A stretch of DNA of 37,067 nt from an uncultured Eubacteriales bacterium (GTDB lineage: Bacteria; Bacillota; Clostridia; Oscillospirales; Butyricicoccaceae). Each line of letters starts with the position of its first letter. The first letter of the stretch is position 1. The notes under the pieces are model-generated. The model had not been told where the DNA came from and made no database searches. It was given only the letters and a program-made list of their open reading frames with translations. Shown here piece by piece: positions 15,014-22,777 of the stretch. The stretch covers positions 1-37,067 of the forward strand of contig CAJUIK010000013.1 of the NCBI GenBank assembly GCA_910585875.1. The letters are read 5' to 3'. A program made the position numbers and the translations under genes.

Positions 15014-16384
15014 ATGGAACAAACCAAAGAAAACAAGATGGGGACAGAGCCCGTTTTGCGGCTGATTATCTCCATGTCTTTGCCGGCTGTTTTCTCCATG
15101 CTGGTGCAGTCGCTTTACAACGTTGTGGACAGCTATTTCGTATCCAAAGTCAGTATGGACGCGCTGACCGCCGTCTCGCTGTCCTTCCCGATCCAACAGC
15201 TGATCATCGCCATGGCGGTGGGCACGGGGGTTGGCGTCAACTCCCTGGTCTCCCGCCGGCTGGGGGAAAAGCGGCGGCAGGAGGCGGACAGAGCCGCTTC
15301 CCACGGCGTGGTGCTGGCCGCCCTCACCTCGCTGCTCTTCGCTGTTTTCGGCCTGTTCTTCGCCGAGAAATTCATCAGCTTGTTCACAGAAAGCGCCGGC
15401 GTGACGGCGCTGGGCGGCCAATATCTGTCGGTGGTGAGCCTGTGCAGCTTTGGCGTCTTCATCGAAATCGCCCTGGAAAAGACCTTGCAGGCCACGGGCA
15501 ACATGATTTATCCCATGCAGTTCATGCTGGTGGGCTGCATAACCAACCTGATCCTGGATCCCATCCTGATTTTTGGCCTGCTGGGCTTCCCGGCCATGGG
15601 CGTTTTGGGCGCCGCCATAGCCACGGTGGCCGGCGAGATTTTGTCCATGCTGTATAGCGTGTATATCATTTTCTGCAAAAAGCACGAGGTGCGGGTTTCC
15701 CTCAAAGGCTTCCGCTTCGATAAAACCACCCTGCGGGATATTTACGCTGTGGCCGCCCCTTCTATGCTGATGCAATCCATCGGCTCTTTTTTGGTGATGG
15801 GCCTCAACCAGATTCTTTCCGCCTTTTCAGAAACCGCCGTGGCGGTGCTGGGGGTTTATTACAAACTGCAATCCTTCGTCTTCATGCCCGTCTTCGGCCT
15901 GACTCACGGCCTCTCCCCTATCATGGGGTATAATTACGGCGCCCGCAGCAAAAGCCGGATGATGGCCGCCTTCCGCATCGGCTGTGCCGCGGCCTGCTGC
16001 ATCATGGCCCTGGGAACGCTGCTGTTTTGGCTGGCGCCGGCCCAGCTCCTGTCCCTCTTTGATGAAACTGGGGAAATGCTGGCCATCGGCGTGCCCGCCT
16101 TCCGCACGGTCAGCCTGTGTTTTGTACCGGCGGCTTTCGGTATTCTCTTTTCCACCGTGTTTCAGGCGGTGGGGCAGGGCAAATACAGCCTGTTTATCTC
16201 TGTGCTGCGCCAGCTGGCGGTGATTTTGCCGGCGGCCTGGCTGTTTTCCAAGATCGGCCTGCGCTATGTGTGGTTCGCCTTCCCTCTGGCCGAGGCGGTA
16301 GCCCTGCTGGTCAGCCTGTTGCTGTTCTCCCGCTTTTACCGGGGCCATATCCGAGATCTGGAGCAGGCGACGCCCCGGGCTTGA
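15014..16384 (+). CDS. MATE family multidrug/metabolite exporter
   Basis: Na+- or H+-coupled antiporter in the cytoplasmic membrane, 456 residues with about twelve hydrophobic helices in two halves. Family signs: early LPAVFSMLVQSLYNVVDSYFV (positions about 23-43), LSFPIQQLIIAMAVGTGVGVNS, and the second-half counterpart PSMLMQSIGSFLVMGLNQIL, then GLTHGLSPIMGYNYGAR. GAAAGGAAGGG lies about 8 bases before the ATG. It has its own promoter. The exported compound cannot be told from sequence. Its stop is followed by A/T-rich AACCGGTT-containing sequence but no good terminator before spo0A, so some readthrough into spo0A is possible. Confidence 0.95.
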   Translation: MEQTKENKMGTEPVLRLIISMSLPAVFSMLVQSLYNVVDSYFVSKVSMDALTAVSLSFPIQQLIIAMAVGTGVGVNSLVSRRLGEKRRQEADRAASHGVVLAALTSLLFAVFGLFFAEKFISLFTESAGVTALGGQYLSVVSLCSFGVFIEIALEKTLQATGNMIYPMQFMLVGCITNLILDPILIFGLLGFPAMGVLGAAIATVAGEILSMLYSVYIIFCKKHEVRVSLKGFRFDKTTLRDIYAVAAPSMLMQSIGSFLVMGLNQILSAFSETAVAVLGVYYKLQSFVFMPVFGLTHGLSPIMGYNYGARSKSRMMAAFRIGCAAACCIMALGTLLFWLAPAQLLSLFDETGEMLAIGVPAFRTVSLCFVPAAFGILFSTVFQAVGQGKYSLFISVLRQLAVILPAAWLFSKIGLRYVWFAFPLAEAVALLVSLLLFSRFYRGHIRDLEQATPRA

Positions 16385-16534
16385 GCCGGTTTCGCCCTCC
16401 GCGCCTTTGTCAAGCCGATGAAAAACCGGTTAAAAAATTTTCGAGCCCAAACGACGTTTCCCTGTCGGTTCCTGTCTTTCCGCGCCGTTTTTCATCGTCC
16501 TCCGTCGATACGCCCCGCATTATGATGGATATAT

Positions 16535-16567
16535 GACGTTGTGCCCCCGTCGACGTTGTGATATTTT
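16535..16567 (+). promoter_or_regulatory. Candidate spo0A promoter with a 9-bp direct repeat
   Basis: TTGTGC (16539-16544), 17 bases, TATTTT (16562-16567) is a moderate SigA match. GACGTTGTG occurs twice, at 16535-16543 and 16552-16560, start to start 17 bases, spanning the -35 and the spacer. A further GTTGT/ACAAC inverted pair lies at 16555-16579. These are plausible regulator sites; none is a perfect Spo0A box. Confidence 0.5.
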
Positions 16568-16622
16568 AGTCATACAACGGTAAAAAAAGATGAATTTCGT
16601 AAAATAATGGAGCGTAACAACT

Positions 16623-17390
16623 ATGGGTAATATCGTCAATGTTTTGCTGGCGGACGACAGCCCGGAGTTCCGGGCCTTGCTGAAAAACGGTTTGGAAAAG
16701 AACCCTGCCCTGCGCGTGGCGGGGGCCGCCGGAGACGGCCTGGAGCTGATACAGCTGGCCAACCGCCTGCGCCCCGACGTGATCTTGACGGACACGGTTC
16801 TTTCGCGGTTGGACGGCCTCAGCGCCGCGCGCCAAGTTTTATCCGGCTGGCAGGGGCCTCCTCCCGCCGTGGTTTTTCTCTCCTCTTTTTCCAGCGCGCA
16901 AACTGCCGCCGAAGCCGCGGCCCTGGGCGCCGCCTATTATCTGATCAAGCCCTATGACACCGCCGCCCTGGCCCAGCGCCTGCTGTCTATCCGCGCGCCG
17001 GAGGCCGCCCGGCCCGGCCCCGCCCAGGTCGCCCCCGGCGAGCTGGAGATGCGCGTCACCGAAGTGATCCACCAAATCGGCGTGCCTGCCCACGTAAAGG
17101 GGTATCACTATGTGCGGGAAGCCATCTTGATGGCCATCAACGATATGGAGGTGGTGGGCGCCGTCACCAAAGTGCTCTATCCGGCGGTGGCCAAAAAATA
17201 CAACACCGTCAGCTCCCGGGTGGAGCGGGCCATCCGTCACGCCATCGAAATCGCCTGGGACCGGGGGGATATCGACGTGATCCAAAGCTATTTTGGCTAC
17301 ACGGTGTCCAACCACAAGGGCAAGCCCACCAACAGCGAATTTATTTCTATGATCGCCGATAAGCTGCGGCTGCAATATAAATGCGGCTGA
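16623..17390 (+). CDS. spo0A: Sporulation response regulator Spo0A
   Basis: Master regulator of the switch to sporulation; when phosphorylated, it binds TGTCGAA-type boxes. The 255 residues show a receiver domain (about 5-118: acidic D11-D12, phosphate acceptor D57, Ser in FLSSFSS, K in LIKPYD) and the Spo0A effector domain (about 145-255) with VTEVIHQIGVPAHVKGYHY, YPAVAKKYNTVSSRVERAIR and HAIEIAW, which are specific to Spo0A. The acceptor region reads TDTVLSRLDG, lacking the usual MP pair after the acceptor. GGAG lies 10 bases before the ATG. The usual neighbour spoIVB is absent; instead it follows a MATE gene and precedes a lone permease. The identity is firm; the receiver deviation may tune kinase recognition. 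Confidence 0.95.
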   Translation: MGNIVNVLLADDSPEFRALLKNGLEKNPALRVAGAAGDGLELIQLANRLRPDVILTDTVLSRLDGLSAARQVLSGWQGPPPAVVFLSSFSSAQTAAEAAALGAAYYLIKPYDTAALAQRLLSIRAPEAARPGPAQVAPGELEMRVTEVIHQIGVPAHVKGYHYVREAILMAINDMEVVGAVTKVLYPAVAKKYNTVSSRVERAIRHAIEIAWDRGDIDVIQSYFGYTVSNHKGKPTNSEFISMIADKLRLQYKCG

Positions 17391-17515
17391 TTCGCCTTTC
17401 TTTTTCCTCTGTTCGCCGCCCTTTTCCCTAAAATCCCTTCGGATTTCGCCGTCGATTCCCCCTGTTTTCCCCGCTGAATTCCGCTTTGCCTTTCAGCCTT
17501 TTATCGGGCTCCGCC

Positions 17516-17544
17516 TTGCAAAACAGCCTTTTTTGTGGTATGGT
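17516..17544 (+). promoter_or_regulatory. Promoter for the DppB-type permease
   Basis: TTGCAA (17516-17521), 17 bases, TATGGT (17539-17544), preceded by TGTGG. Leader of about 70 nt. Confidence 0.75.
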
Positions 17545-17621
17545 AAGCTATACGCGGCGCTCGGCGGCCGGCAGCCCTGAGCCTGTCTGCGCAAAACTTA
17601 TCAGGAAATGAAGGGAAACCC

Positions 17622-18572
17622 ATGTGGAAATATGTCATGAAGCGGCTGGCAATCCTGCTGCCAGTGCTGTTCGGCGCCACGTTTATCGTCTATCTTCTGT
17701 TCTATTTCGCCCCCGGCAACCCGGACCGGTCGGCTGTCCGCCGGGCGGCCACCCCAGAGCAGGCGGAGCTTGTGCGGGAGGCCCGGGGCATGAACGACCC
17801 GCTGATTGTGCAATATGGGCGCACAATGAAGGAAACCTTTGAGAAAGGCAGCTTTGTCCGCGTCCAGTTGGGAGTCCGCCTGCCCAAGACCATTAAGCTG
17901 ACTCTGGCCGCCGGCTTGCTGACCCTGGTGCTCTCGGTGCCTATCGGCGTCTGGGCGGCGGTAAAGCAAAATACCATTTTCGATAACGCCAGTATGCTGG
18001 TTTCCTTTTTCGGCGTTTCTATGCCAAATTTCTGGCTGGGTATGATTGTTCTGCTGATTTTCGGCCTGCATCTGGGTTGGTTCCCCACTTCGGGCAGCAT
18101 GACCTTCAGCAGCCTGATTATGCCCGCTTTCACCCTGGCTTTTGGCAACATGGCCTTCATCTCCCGCATCACCCGGTCCTCCATGCTGGAAACCATCCGG
18201 CAGGACTATATCACCACCGCCCGGGCCAAAGGCCAGCCCTATGGGGCGGTGATCCGCCGCCACGCCCTGCGCAACGCGTTGATCCCCATCGTCACCGTCA
18301 TGGGTCTGCGCCTCTGCGAGGTGTTCTGCGGTTCCATTCTGGTCGAGCTGATTTTCTCCTGGCCCGGCATCGGCCGCCTGCTGGTGGACGCCGTCAACGA
18401 ACGGGATTTCCCCATGATCCTGGGCTGCGTCGTCACCTTCGCCTTCTGTTTCTCCCTCATCAATCTGGCTGTGGACCTGCTGTATGTGGTCTTCGACCCC
18501 CGTATCCGCTCCCAGTTCAGCGGGGAAGCCCGCCGCCGCAAGACCCGGGCCAAACAGCGCCGGCAGGCGTAA
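17622..18572 (+). CDS. ABC transporter permease, DppB/OppB type
   Basis: One of the two membrane subunits of a peptide or nickel-type importer (316 residues, about six helices). Present: N-terminal RLAILLPVLFGATFIVYLLF helix, LPKTIKLTLAAGLLTLVLSVPIGV, FWLGMIVLLIFG, and the EAA coupling loop TTARAKGQPYGAVIRRHALRN followed by ALIPIVT. The conserved extracellular GD[LF]GxS...RPV segment just before the LPKTIKL helix is not recognisable; that stretch is roughly a dozen residues shorter than usual. No DppC partner or ATPase subunit is nearby: the next genes are a convergent binding protein and unrelated functions. It may pair with components elsewhere, or be a degraded remnant. Start ATG 17622 has a weak GAAGGGAAA site. 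Confidence 0.88.
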   Translation: MWKYVMKRLAILLPVLFGATFIVYLLFYFAPGNPDRSAVRRAATPEQAELVREARGMNDPLIVQYGRTMKETFEKGSFVRVQLGVRLPKTIKLTLAAGLLTLVLSVPIGVWAAVKQNTIFDNASMLVSFFGVSMPNFWLGMIVLLIFGLHLGWFPTSGSMTFSSLIMPAFTLAFGNMAFISRITRSSMLETIRQDYITTARAKGQPYGAVIRRHALRNALIPIVTVMGLRLCEVFCGSILVELIFSWPGIGRLLVDAVNERDFPMILGCVVTFAFCFSLINLAVDLLYVVFDPRIRSQFSGEARRRKTRAKQRRQA

Positions 18573-18608
18573 ACCCATCGGCAGGGCCGATTTCTATCCT
18601 TGCAGCAT

Positions 18609-18640
18609 AAAAAGCCGGGCCCTGACGGGCTCGGCTTTTT
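18609..18640. terminator. Bidirectional terminator between the permease and the binding protein
   Basis: AAAAAGCCGGGCCC (18609-18622) pairs with GGGCTCGGCTTTTT (18627-18640), one G-T wobble, loop TGAC. T/A ends suit both directions. Confidence 0.9.
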
Positions 18641-18657
18641 GCGTCTTTTTCTTATCT

Positions 18658-20247
18658 CTATTCCTCCGCCCAATGGACCAGTTCAAAGGGCACGTTTCCA
18701 TTTTTCCCAACGACGACCCCTTTCAGGTCTTTGTGATAGGCTCTGACCACTGTAGTCTGGTAAAGGGGGGCGAAGGCTGTCCAATCGTTCAGGTATTCGG
18801 AAAGCTTGACAAAGGTTTCCCTTTGCTCCGCCGGGTCCAGCTGGGTTTTGGCGGTATCGATGAGGAAATCCACCATGGGGTCCTGGACGCGGGCCAGGTT
18901 GGCGGCGTTGACAGCGCTGGAATGATATAAGCCGCTGACAAAGGAATACAAATTGCTGGAGGTGTATCCGGCCACGGCCGTAGTGTAATTGCCGCTCATG
19001 ATGGCGTTGAGGTGGGCGGCGTAATCCATGGATTCGATGTCCATTTTGACGCCGATTTCCGCCAGATTGGCCTGGATCACCTCCGCTGTCCGGCGGGCAG
19101 TATCATTGGAAACCACGCAGGTAAAAGACGCTTTCTCCGGGTCTATCCCCGACTGGGCCAAGTATTCCTTAGCTTTTTCCGGGTCATATCCCGCCGCGTT
19201 GACATCCGAACTGCCTGCAAAGGCCGGTGAAGCGTGGCTGACTGCCGCTTGGGCCTCGCCGTCGCAGGCCACCGTCACGACAGCGTCCCGGTCGATGGCA
19301 GAGCTGACTGCCTTGCGGAAAAGCTTGTTGTCAAAGGGGGCGATTTCGCTGTTCATAGCGAAAAAGTTCAGCCGCGTCCCGTCGTTTTTCTGAACCCGGA
19401 GGGTTTCGTCCTCTTCCAAACGGCCGATATCCGCAGCCTCTACTTCCATGACGAAATCCGCCTCGCCAGCCTGAAGGGCGATGGTGCGGGAAGAGCCCTC
19501 GGGCACGACCCGCCAGACGATATGTCGGATACTGGGCTGCCGGTCCTGGTCGAAAAACTCCTGGTTTTTCTCAAAGCTCAGTCTGTCCCCTCGGACCCAT
19601 TCTACAAAACGATAGGGGCCCGTGCCCACAGGGGTTTCATTGAAATCGGCGCCTGCGTCGATCAATTCGCTGGGCAGGACGCACAGGCTGGCCAGGTCGT
19701 TGAGGGTCATGGCGTAGGGGCCGTCGGTGACGATCTTCACCGTATAGTCGTCCACAACCTGCACTTCCTTGCAAAAAGAGGTATAATCCCGGGTTGTGGC
19801 GAAGGTCTGGGCATATTCCATGGAGGCTTTGACATCTTGGGCGTCCAGGGAGCTGCCGTCGTGGAATTTGACGCCCTGCCGCAGGGTGAACACCCATTCC
19901 GTCTCGCCGACGTTTTCATAAGCGGCGGCCAGATCCAGCTGGGGTTCCAAGGTCTCCGGGTCGATGCGGGTCAGCCGGTTGTAAACCAGCGCCGTCATAT
20001 AGCCGGTAGTCACTGCCTTCTGGTCAAAGGGGTGCAGCGTGGGAGGTTCGCTTTCTGTGGCAATCGTCAGCGTATCCCGCCGCTGGGCAGAGGCCGCGCC
20101 CTGGTTTTCCTCCATAGGCTGGCTTTGAGCAGTCCCTTCCTGGGGAGCGGGTTCTTTGGCGCAAGCGGCGAATATGCCCAAAATCGCCATACCCGCCAGA
20201 GCCAGCGCTACCGCTTTCCTCATTTTCCCCTGCATGTTCTTCTGCAT
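18658..20247 (-). CDS. Peptide-binding lipoprotein, solute-binding protein family 5 (DppA/OppA-like)
   Basis: Extracellular binding protein of an oligopeptide-type ABC importer, 529 residues. Signal peptide with lipobox (FAAC, Cys at about residue 30) and a Gln/Glu-rich spacer. The mature part shows the family segments LTIATESEPPTLHPFD, WVFTLRQGVKFHDGSSLDAQDVKASM (in two parts), PVGTGPYRFVEW and LFRKAVSSAIDRDAVV, followed by DPEKAKEYLAQSG. I start at ATG 20247 with GAGG 10 bases upstream; two later Met codons are possible. A strong minus-strand promoter (20326-20354) and terminators make it a single-gene unit, convergent with the lone permease at 17622. Pairing with that permease is likely but inferred. 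Confidence 0.93.
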   Translation of the reverse strand: MQKNMQGKMRKAVALALAGMAILGIFAACAKEPAPQEGTAQSQPMEENQGAASAQRRDTLTIATESEPPTLHPFDQKAVTTGYMTALVYNRLTRIDPETLEPQLDLAAAYENVGETEWVFTLRQGVKFHDGSSLDAQDVKASMEYAQTFATTRDYTSFCKEVQVVDDYTVKIVTDGPYAMTLNDLASLCVLPSELIDAGADFNETPVGTGPYRFVEWVRGDRLSFEKNQEFFDQDRQPSIRHIVWRVVPEGSSRTIALQAGEADFVMEVEAADIGRLEEDETLRVQKNDGTRLNFFAMNSEIAPFDNKLFRKAVSSAIDRDAVVTVACDGEAQAAVSHASPAFAGSSDVNAAGYDPEKAKEYLAQSGIDPEKASFTCVVSNDTARRTAEVIQANLAEIGVKMDIESMDYAAHLNAIMSGNYTTAVAGYTSSNLYSFVSGLYHSSAVNAANLARVQDPMVDFLIDTAKTQLDPAEQRETFVKLSEYLNDWTAFAPLYQTTVVRAYHKDLKGVVVGKNGNVPFELVHWAEE

Positions 20248-20325
20248 TTCACATTCGCCTCTTTCTTTGTTTGGTTGGGCCAAGCCCTGACGTTCTGATT
20301 TTTCATTATTTTGAACGGTGCATTT

Positions 20326-20354
20326 AAGATAACATATAAACTCGGAGCCGTCAA
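20326..20354 (-). promoter_or_regulatory. Promoter for the 18658-20247 binding protein
   Basis: Minus strand: TTGACG (20354-20349), 17 bases, TATCTT (20331-20326). Leader of about 70-75 nt. Confidence 0.85.
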
Positions 20355-20473
20355 CTGCTTTATTGAATTTTTTGTTTTTCCCCGCCATCTTTGGTTGGGT
20401 TCACAAAAAAGCGGCGGCAAACAGCTTCTTTTTGTCCATATTCACGAGAAAAGCCGCCCTCCCAAAAAAAGCG

Positions 20474-20503
20474 CAAAAAAACAGCCCCTTTCAGGGGCTG
20501 TTT
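20474..20503 (-). terminator. Terminator after fakA
   Basis: AAACAGCCCCT (20479-20489) pairs with AGGGGCTGTTT (20493-20503), loop TTC; the A run at 20474-20480 gives the U run on the minus strand. Confidence 0.9.
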
Positions 20504-20525
20504 GGCTTTCCGATCCATTTTATAT

Positions 20526-22175
20526 TTATTCCACGGAGACAATATAGGAATAAACTGGCTGTCCTCCTTCAATAAGGGTGATTTCAGCGTTTTTGGCCTC
20601 TTTAGAAAATATTTCTTTGACCATGTCGGCCTGCTGGGCGTCGGCGCCCTCTCCATAGAAAATGGTGACAAACCCGCTCTTGCGGCTGCATAGGTCCCGA
20701 GCCATCCGGCGGGCCACGTCCTCAAATCTGGGGCTGTTGCACAGTAGCTTCCCCTCCGTCAGGGCCATAAAATCCCCCTGCTTGATGGTCTTTCCGTCGA
20801 AATCGCTGTCTCGAGCGGCATAAGTAATCTGTCCGGTGGAAACTTGCTGGGCGGCGGCAATCATGGCGTCCCGGTTCTGTTCGGGGCCGGCGTCCGGGTC
20901 AAAGGCCAGCATGGCGGTAACGCCCTGGGTAATCATCTTGGTGGGCAGCACATAGACCAGCTTTTCCGAAAGGTCGGCGGCCTGCTCGGCGGCCATGATG
21001 ATGTTTTTGTTGTTGGGCAGCACATAGACGATCTCCGACGGAGTGCGGTCAATGGCGTTGAGGATATCCTCGGTGGAGGGGTTCATGGTCTGCCCTCCTT
21101 CCACCATGCTGTCCACGCCCAGGTCCTGGAATACAGACAACACGCCCTGGCCGGCGGCCACGGCTACGAAACCGTATTTCCGCTCGGGAGCGGCGATCTG
21201 CCGGTTGGCAGGGGTTTTATCCTCGTTGTTTTTGCGGTGGAGCTGCTGCACCATGTTTTCGATTTTCACCGTCAGCAGCTGGCCGAATTTCAAGCCCTCG
21301 GCCAGAGCTTTGTCCGGCGTGTCGGTGTGGACGTGGACCTTAACAATCTCGTCGTCCTCCACGGCCACCACGCAGTCGCCGATGCTTTCCAGAAAACGGC
21401 GGAATTTGTCCACGCTCTTTTTCTGGTCTTCTCTGGCGGCGATGAATTCTGTGCAATAGGCAAAATTGATCTCGCCCTCGTCAAACTGGGAGAAATCGGC
21501 GGCGGCTACCTCGGTTTTGGGCTGCTTGGGCGCCAGGAAAGAGAAAAAGGATTTGGGTTTATCGCCGGTGAGGCTGGCCTGCATATTTTCCAGAATCAAC
21601 ACCCAGCCGTAACCGCCGGCGTCCACCACGCCGGCTTTTTTCAGCACCGGGTTTTGCTCCACTGTCTTTTCCAGGGCCTCCTTGGCGGCGTCCAGCGCGG
21701 CGGCCAAGACCTGGCCGGCCTCGTCGCTTTCCCCCGCCTTTTTCACCGCCTGCTCCGCCGCGACCCGGGATACGGTGAGAATCGTGCCCTCGGCGGGCTT
21801 CATCACCGCTTTATACGCCGTGTTCACGCCTTCCATCAGGGCTTCGGCAAATTCCTGGGCCGTGGCGCAGGTCAGCTCCTTCAGCCGCTTGCCAAAGCCT
21901 CGGAACAGCAGGGAGGTGATGACGCCGGAATTGCCCCGGGCGCCCCGCAGCAGGGCGGAGGAGGCGGTTTCCACCGCTTTGCCCAAGGTGGGCTTATCAA
22001 ACTTCGCCAGCTCTGCGGCGGCGGCGTTCAGCGTCATGGACATATTGGTGCCGGTGTCGCCGTCTGGCACAGGAAACACGTTGAGCTCGTTGATCTCCTG
22101 CTTTTTTTCCTCGATGGCGGCGGCCGCCGCCAGCATCATGTTTTTAAAAGTCTCGCCGTCAATAATCTTAACCAA
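20526..22175 (-). CDS. fakA: Fatty acid kinase FakA (YloV / DAK2-domain protein)
   Basis: Cytosolic kinase that phosphorylates FakB-bound fatty acids for entry into phospholipid synthesis. The 549 residues have an N-terminal DhaL-type kinase domain (about 1-205) with the nucleotide/Mg motif NVFPVPDGDTGTNM, LLRGARGNSGVI and KKAGVVDAGGYGW; a central linker; and a C-terminal DegV-like domain (about 300-549), including VHVHTDTPDKALAEGLKFG before it. The start codon is TTG at 22175, supported by AGGAGG 9 bases upstream and the family N-terminus IIDGETFKNMM. It lies 16 bases after yloU, the usual partner order in Firmicutes. A DegV/FakB-like gene at 9164 could supply the acyl carrier. Confidence 0.93.
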   Translation of the reverse strand: MVKIIDGETFKNMMLAAAAAIEEKKQEINELNVFPVPDGDTGTNMSMTLNAAAAELAKFDKPTLGKAVETASSALLRGARGNSGVITSLLFRGFGKRLKELTCATAQEFAEALMEGVNTAYKAVMKPAEGTILTVSRVAAEQAVKKAGESDEAGQVLAAALDAAKEALEKTVEQNPVLKKAGVVDAGGYGWVLILENMQASLTGDKPKSFFSFLAPKQPKTEVAAADFSQFDEGEINFAYCTEFIAAREDQKKSVDKFRRFLESIGDCVVAVEDDEIVKVHVHTDTPDKALAEGLKFGQLLTVKIENMVQQLHRKNNEDKTPANRQIAAPERKYGFVAVAAGQGVLSVFQDLGVDSMVEGGQTMNPSTEDILNAIDRTPSEIVYVLPNNKNIIMAAEQAADLSEKLVYVLPTKMITQGVTAMLAFDPDAGPEQNRDAMIAAAQQVSTGQITYAARDSDFDGKTIKQGDFMALTEGKLLCNSPRFEDVARRMARDLCSRKSGFVTIFYGEGADAQQADMVKEIFSKEAKNAEITLIEGGQPVYSYIVSVE

Positions 22176-22191
22176 TTTCCTATGCCTCCTG

Positions 22192-22539
22192 TCAATCGAT
22201 TCGGATGGAATCGACGCACACGTCGATCCGCCCCACAGGCACGCCGGCCTGCCGCTCCACGTGATATCGGACCTCGCTGATGATGGATTTTCCCACAGCG
22301 CAGATATTGACGCCGTGATCCACCGCGATATGGAGTTCCAAATCGATTTTGCCGTCGCTCTCGGTGATTTTGACGCCTTTTGTCATGGCTTCGCGCTTGA
22401 GCAGGTAGACAATGCCGTCCTTCACCGACGTGTGGGTCATCCCCTTGACGCCAAAACAGTTGGTGGCCGCAATCCCCGCAATCGAGGCCGCCACCTCCGC
22501 CTCCAGCGTCACTGTTCCAAATTCTGTTGTAATATTCAT
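22192..22539 (-). CDS. Asp23/Gls24 family envelope-stress protein (YloU)
   Basis: Small (115 aa) conserved protein of the Asp23 family, found next to fakA in most Firmicutes. Landmarks: TTEFGTVTLEAEVAASIAGIAA near the N-terminus (given here over 21 positions, 4-25), the glycine turn in NCFGVKGMT, and the C-terminal VRYHVERQAGVPVGRIDVCV region. Members associate with the membrane and influence envelope homeostasis; a direct activity is not established. I choose ATG 22539; no good SD is visible (GGGGAAA lies about 15 bases away), so translation may be weak or depend on the structured leader. Promoter at 22714-22722. Confidence 0.9.
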   Translation of the reverse strand: MNITTEFGTVTLEAEVAASIAGIAATNCFGVKGMTHTSVKDGIVYLLKREAMTKGVKITESDGKIDLELHIAVDHGVNICAVGKSIISEVRYHVERQAGVPVGRIDVCVDSIRID

Positions 22540-22713
22540 CGTATTGTTTTTGTTTCCCCAAACGCTCCGCGATTGTTCGGGGTCCCCTTTCGATTTGATT
22601 GATTTTCGAGCAATCAACCCTCGAAAATCCTTTCGGCGGGTTCCCTGCGCCCCCTCTCCGGCGGGCCCGGCCTGGCCGGCCCTGCGGGACGCCTGTCGGG
22701 TTTTCCCGACCGC
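22540..22713 (-). other. Structured 5' leader of yloU-fakA
   Basis: About 170 nt of GC-rich leader with several inverted repeats on the minus strand: TCGGG/CCCGA with an AAAA loop (near 22700), GGCCGGCC/GGCCGGGCC (around 22665-22685), and a perfect 10-bp stem 22601-22610 with 22620-22629. No T run follows, so these are not terminators. No riboswitch class recognised. Confidence 0.5.
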
Positions 22714-22722
22714 ATTATATCA
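22714..22722 (-). promoter_or_regulatory. Extended -10 promoter for yloU-fakA
   Basis: Minus strand: TGATATAAT, a perfect TATAAT with the TGn extension. The -35 region (GTGCAT at 17 bases) is poor, which extended -10 promoters tolerate. Confidence 0.65.
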
Positions 22723-22777
22723 TAGGCTCATGAAAAATGCACGAATATTTTGACTTGCAATCATCTTTTTCAGGGCT

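Noticed and set aside
16385..16500. Possible terminator after the MATE gene
   Set aside because: The CCGG/AAAACCGG pairs have a long loop and no proper stem followed by T run.
20844..22280. 478-residue plus-strand frame
   Set aside because: Antisense to fakA; repetitive Gly/His/Val composition typical of a shadow frame.
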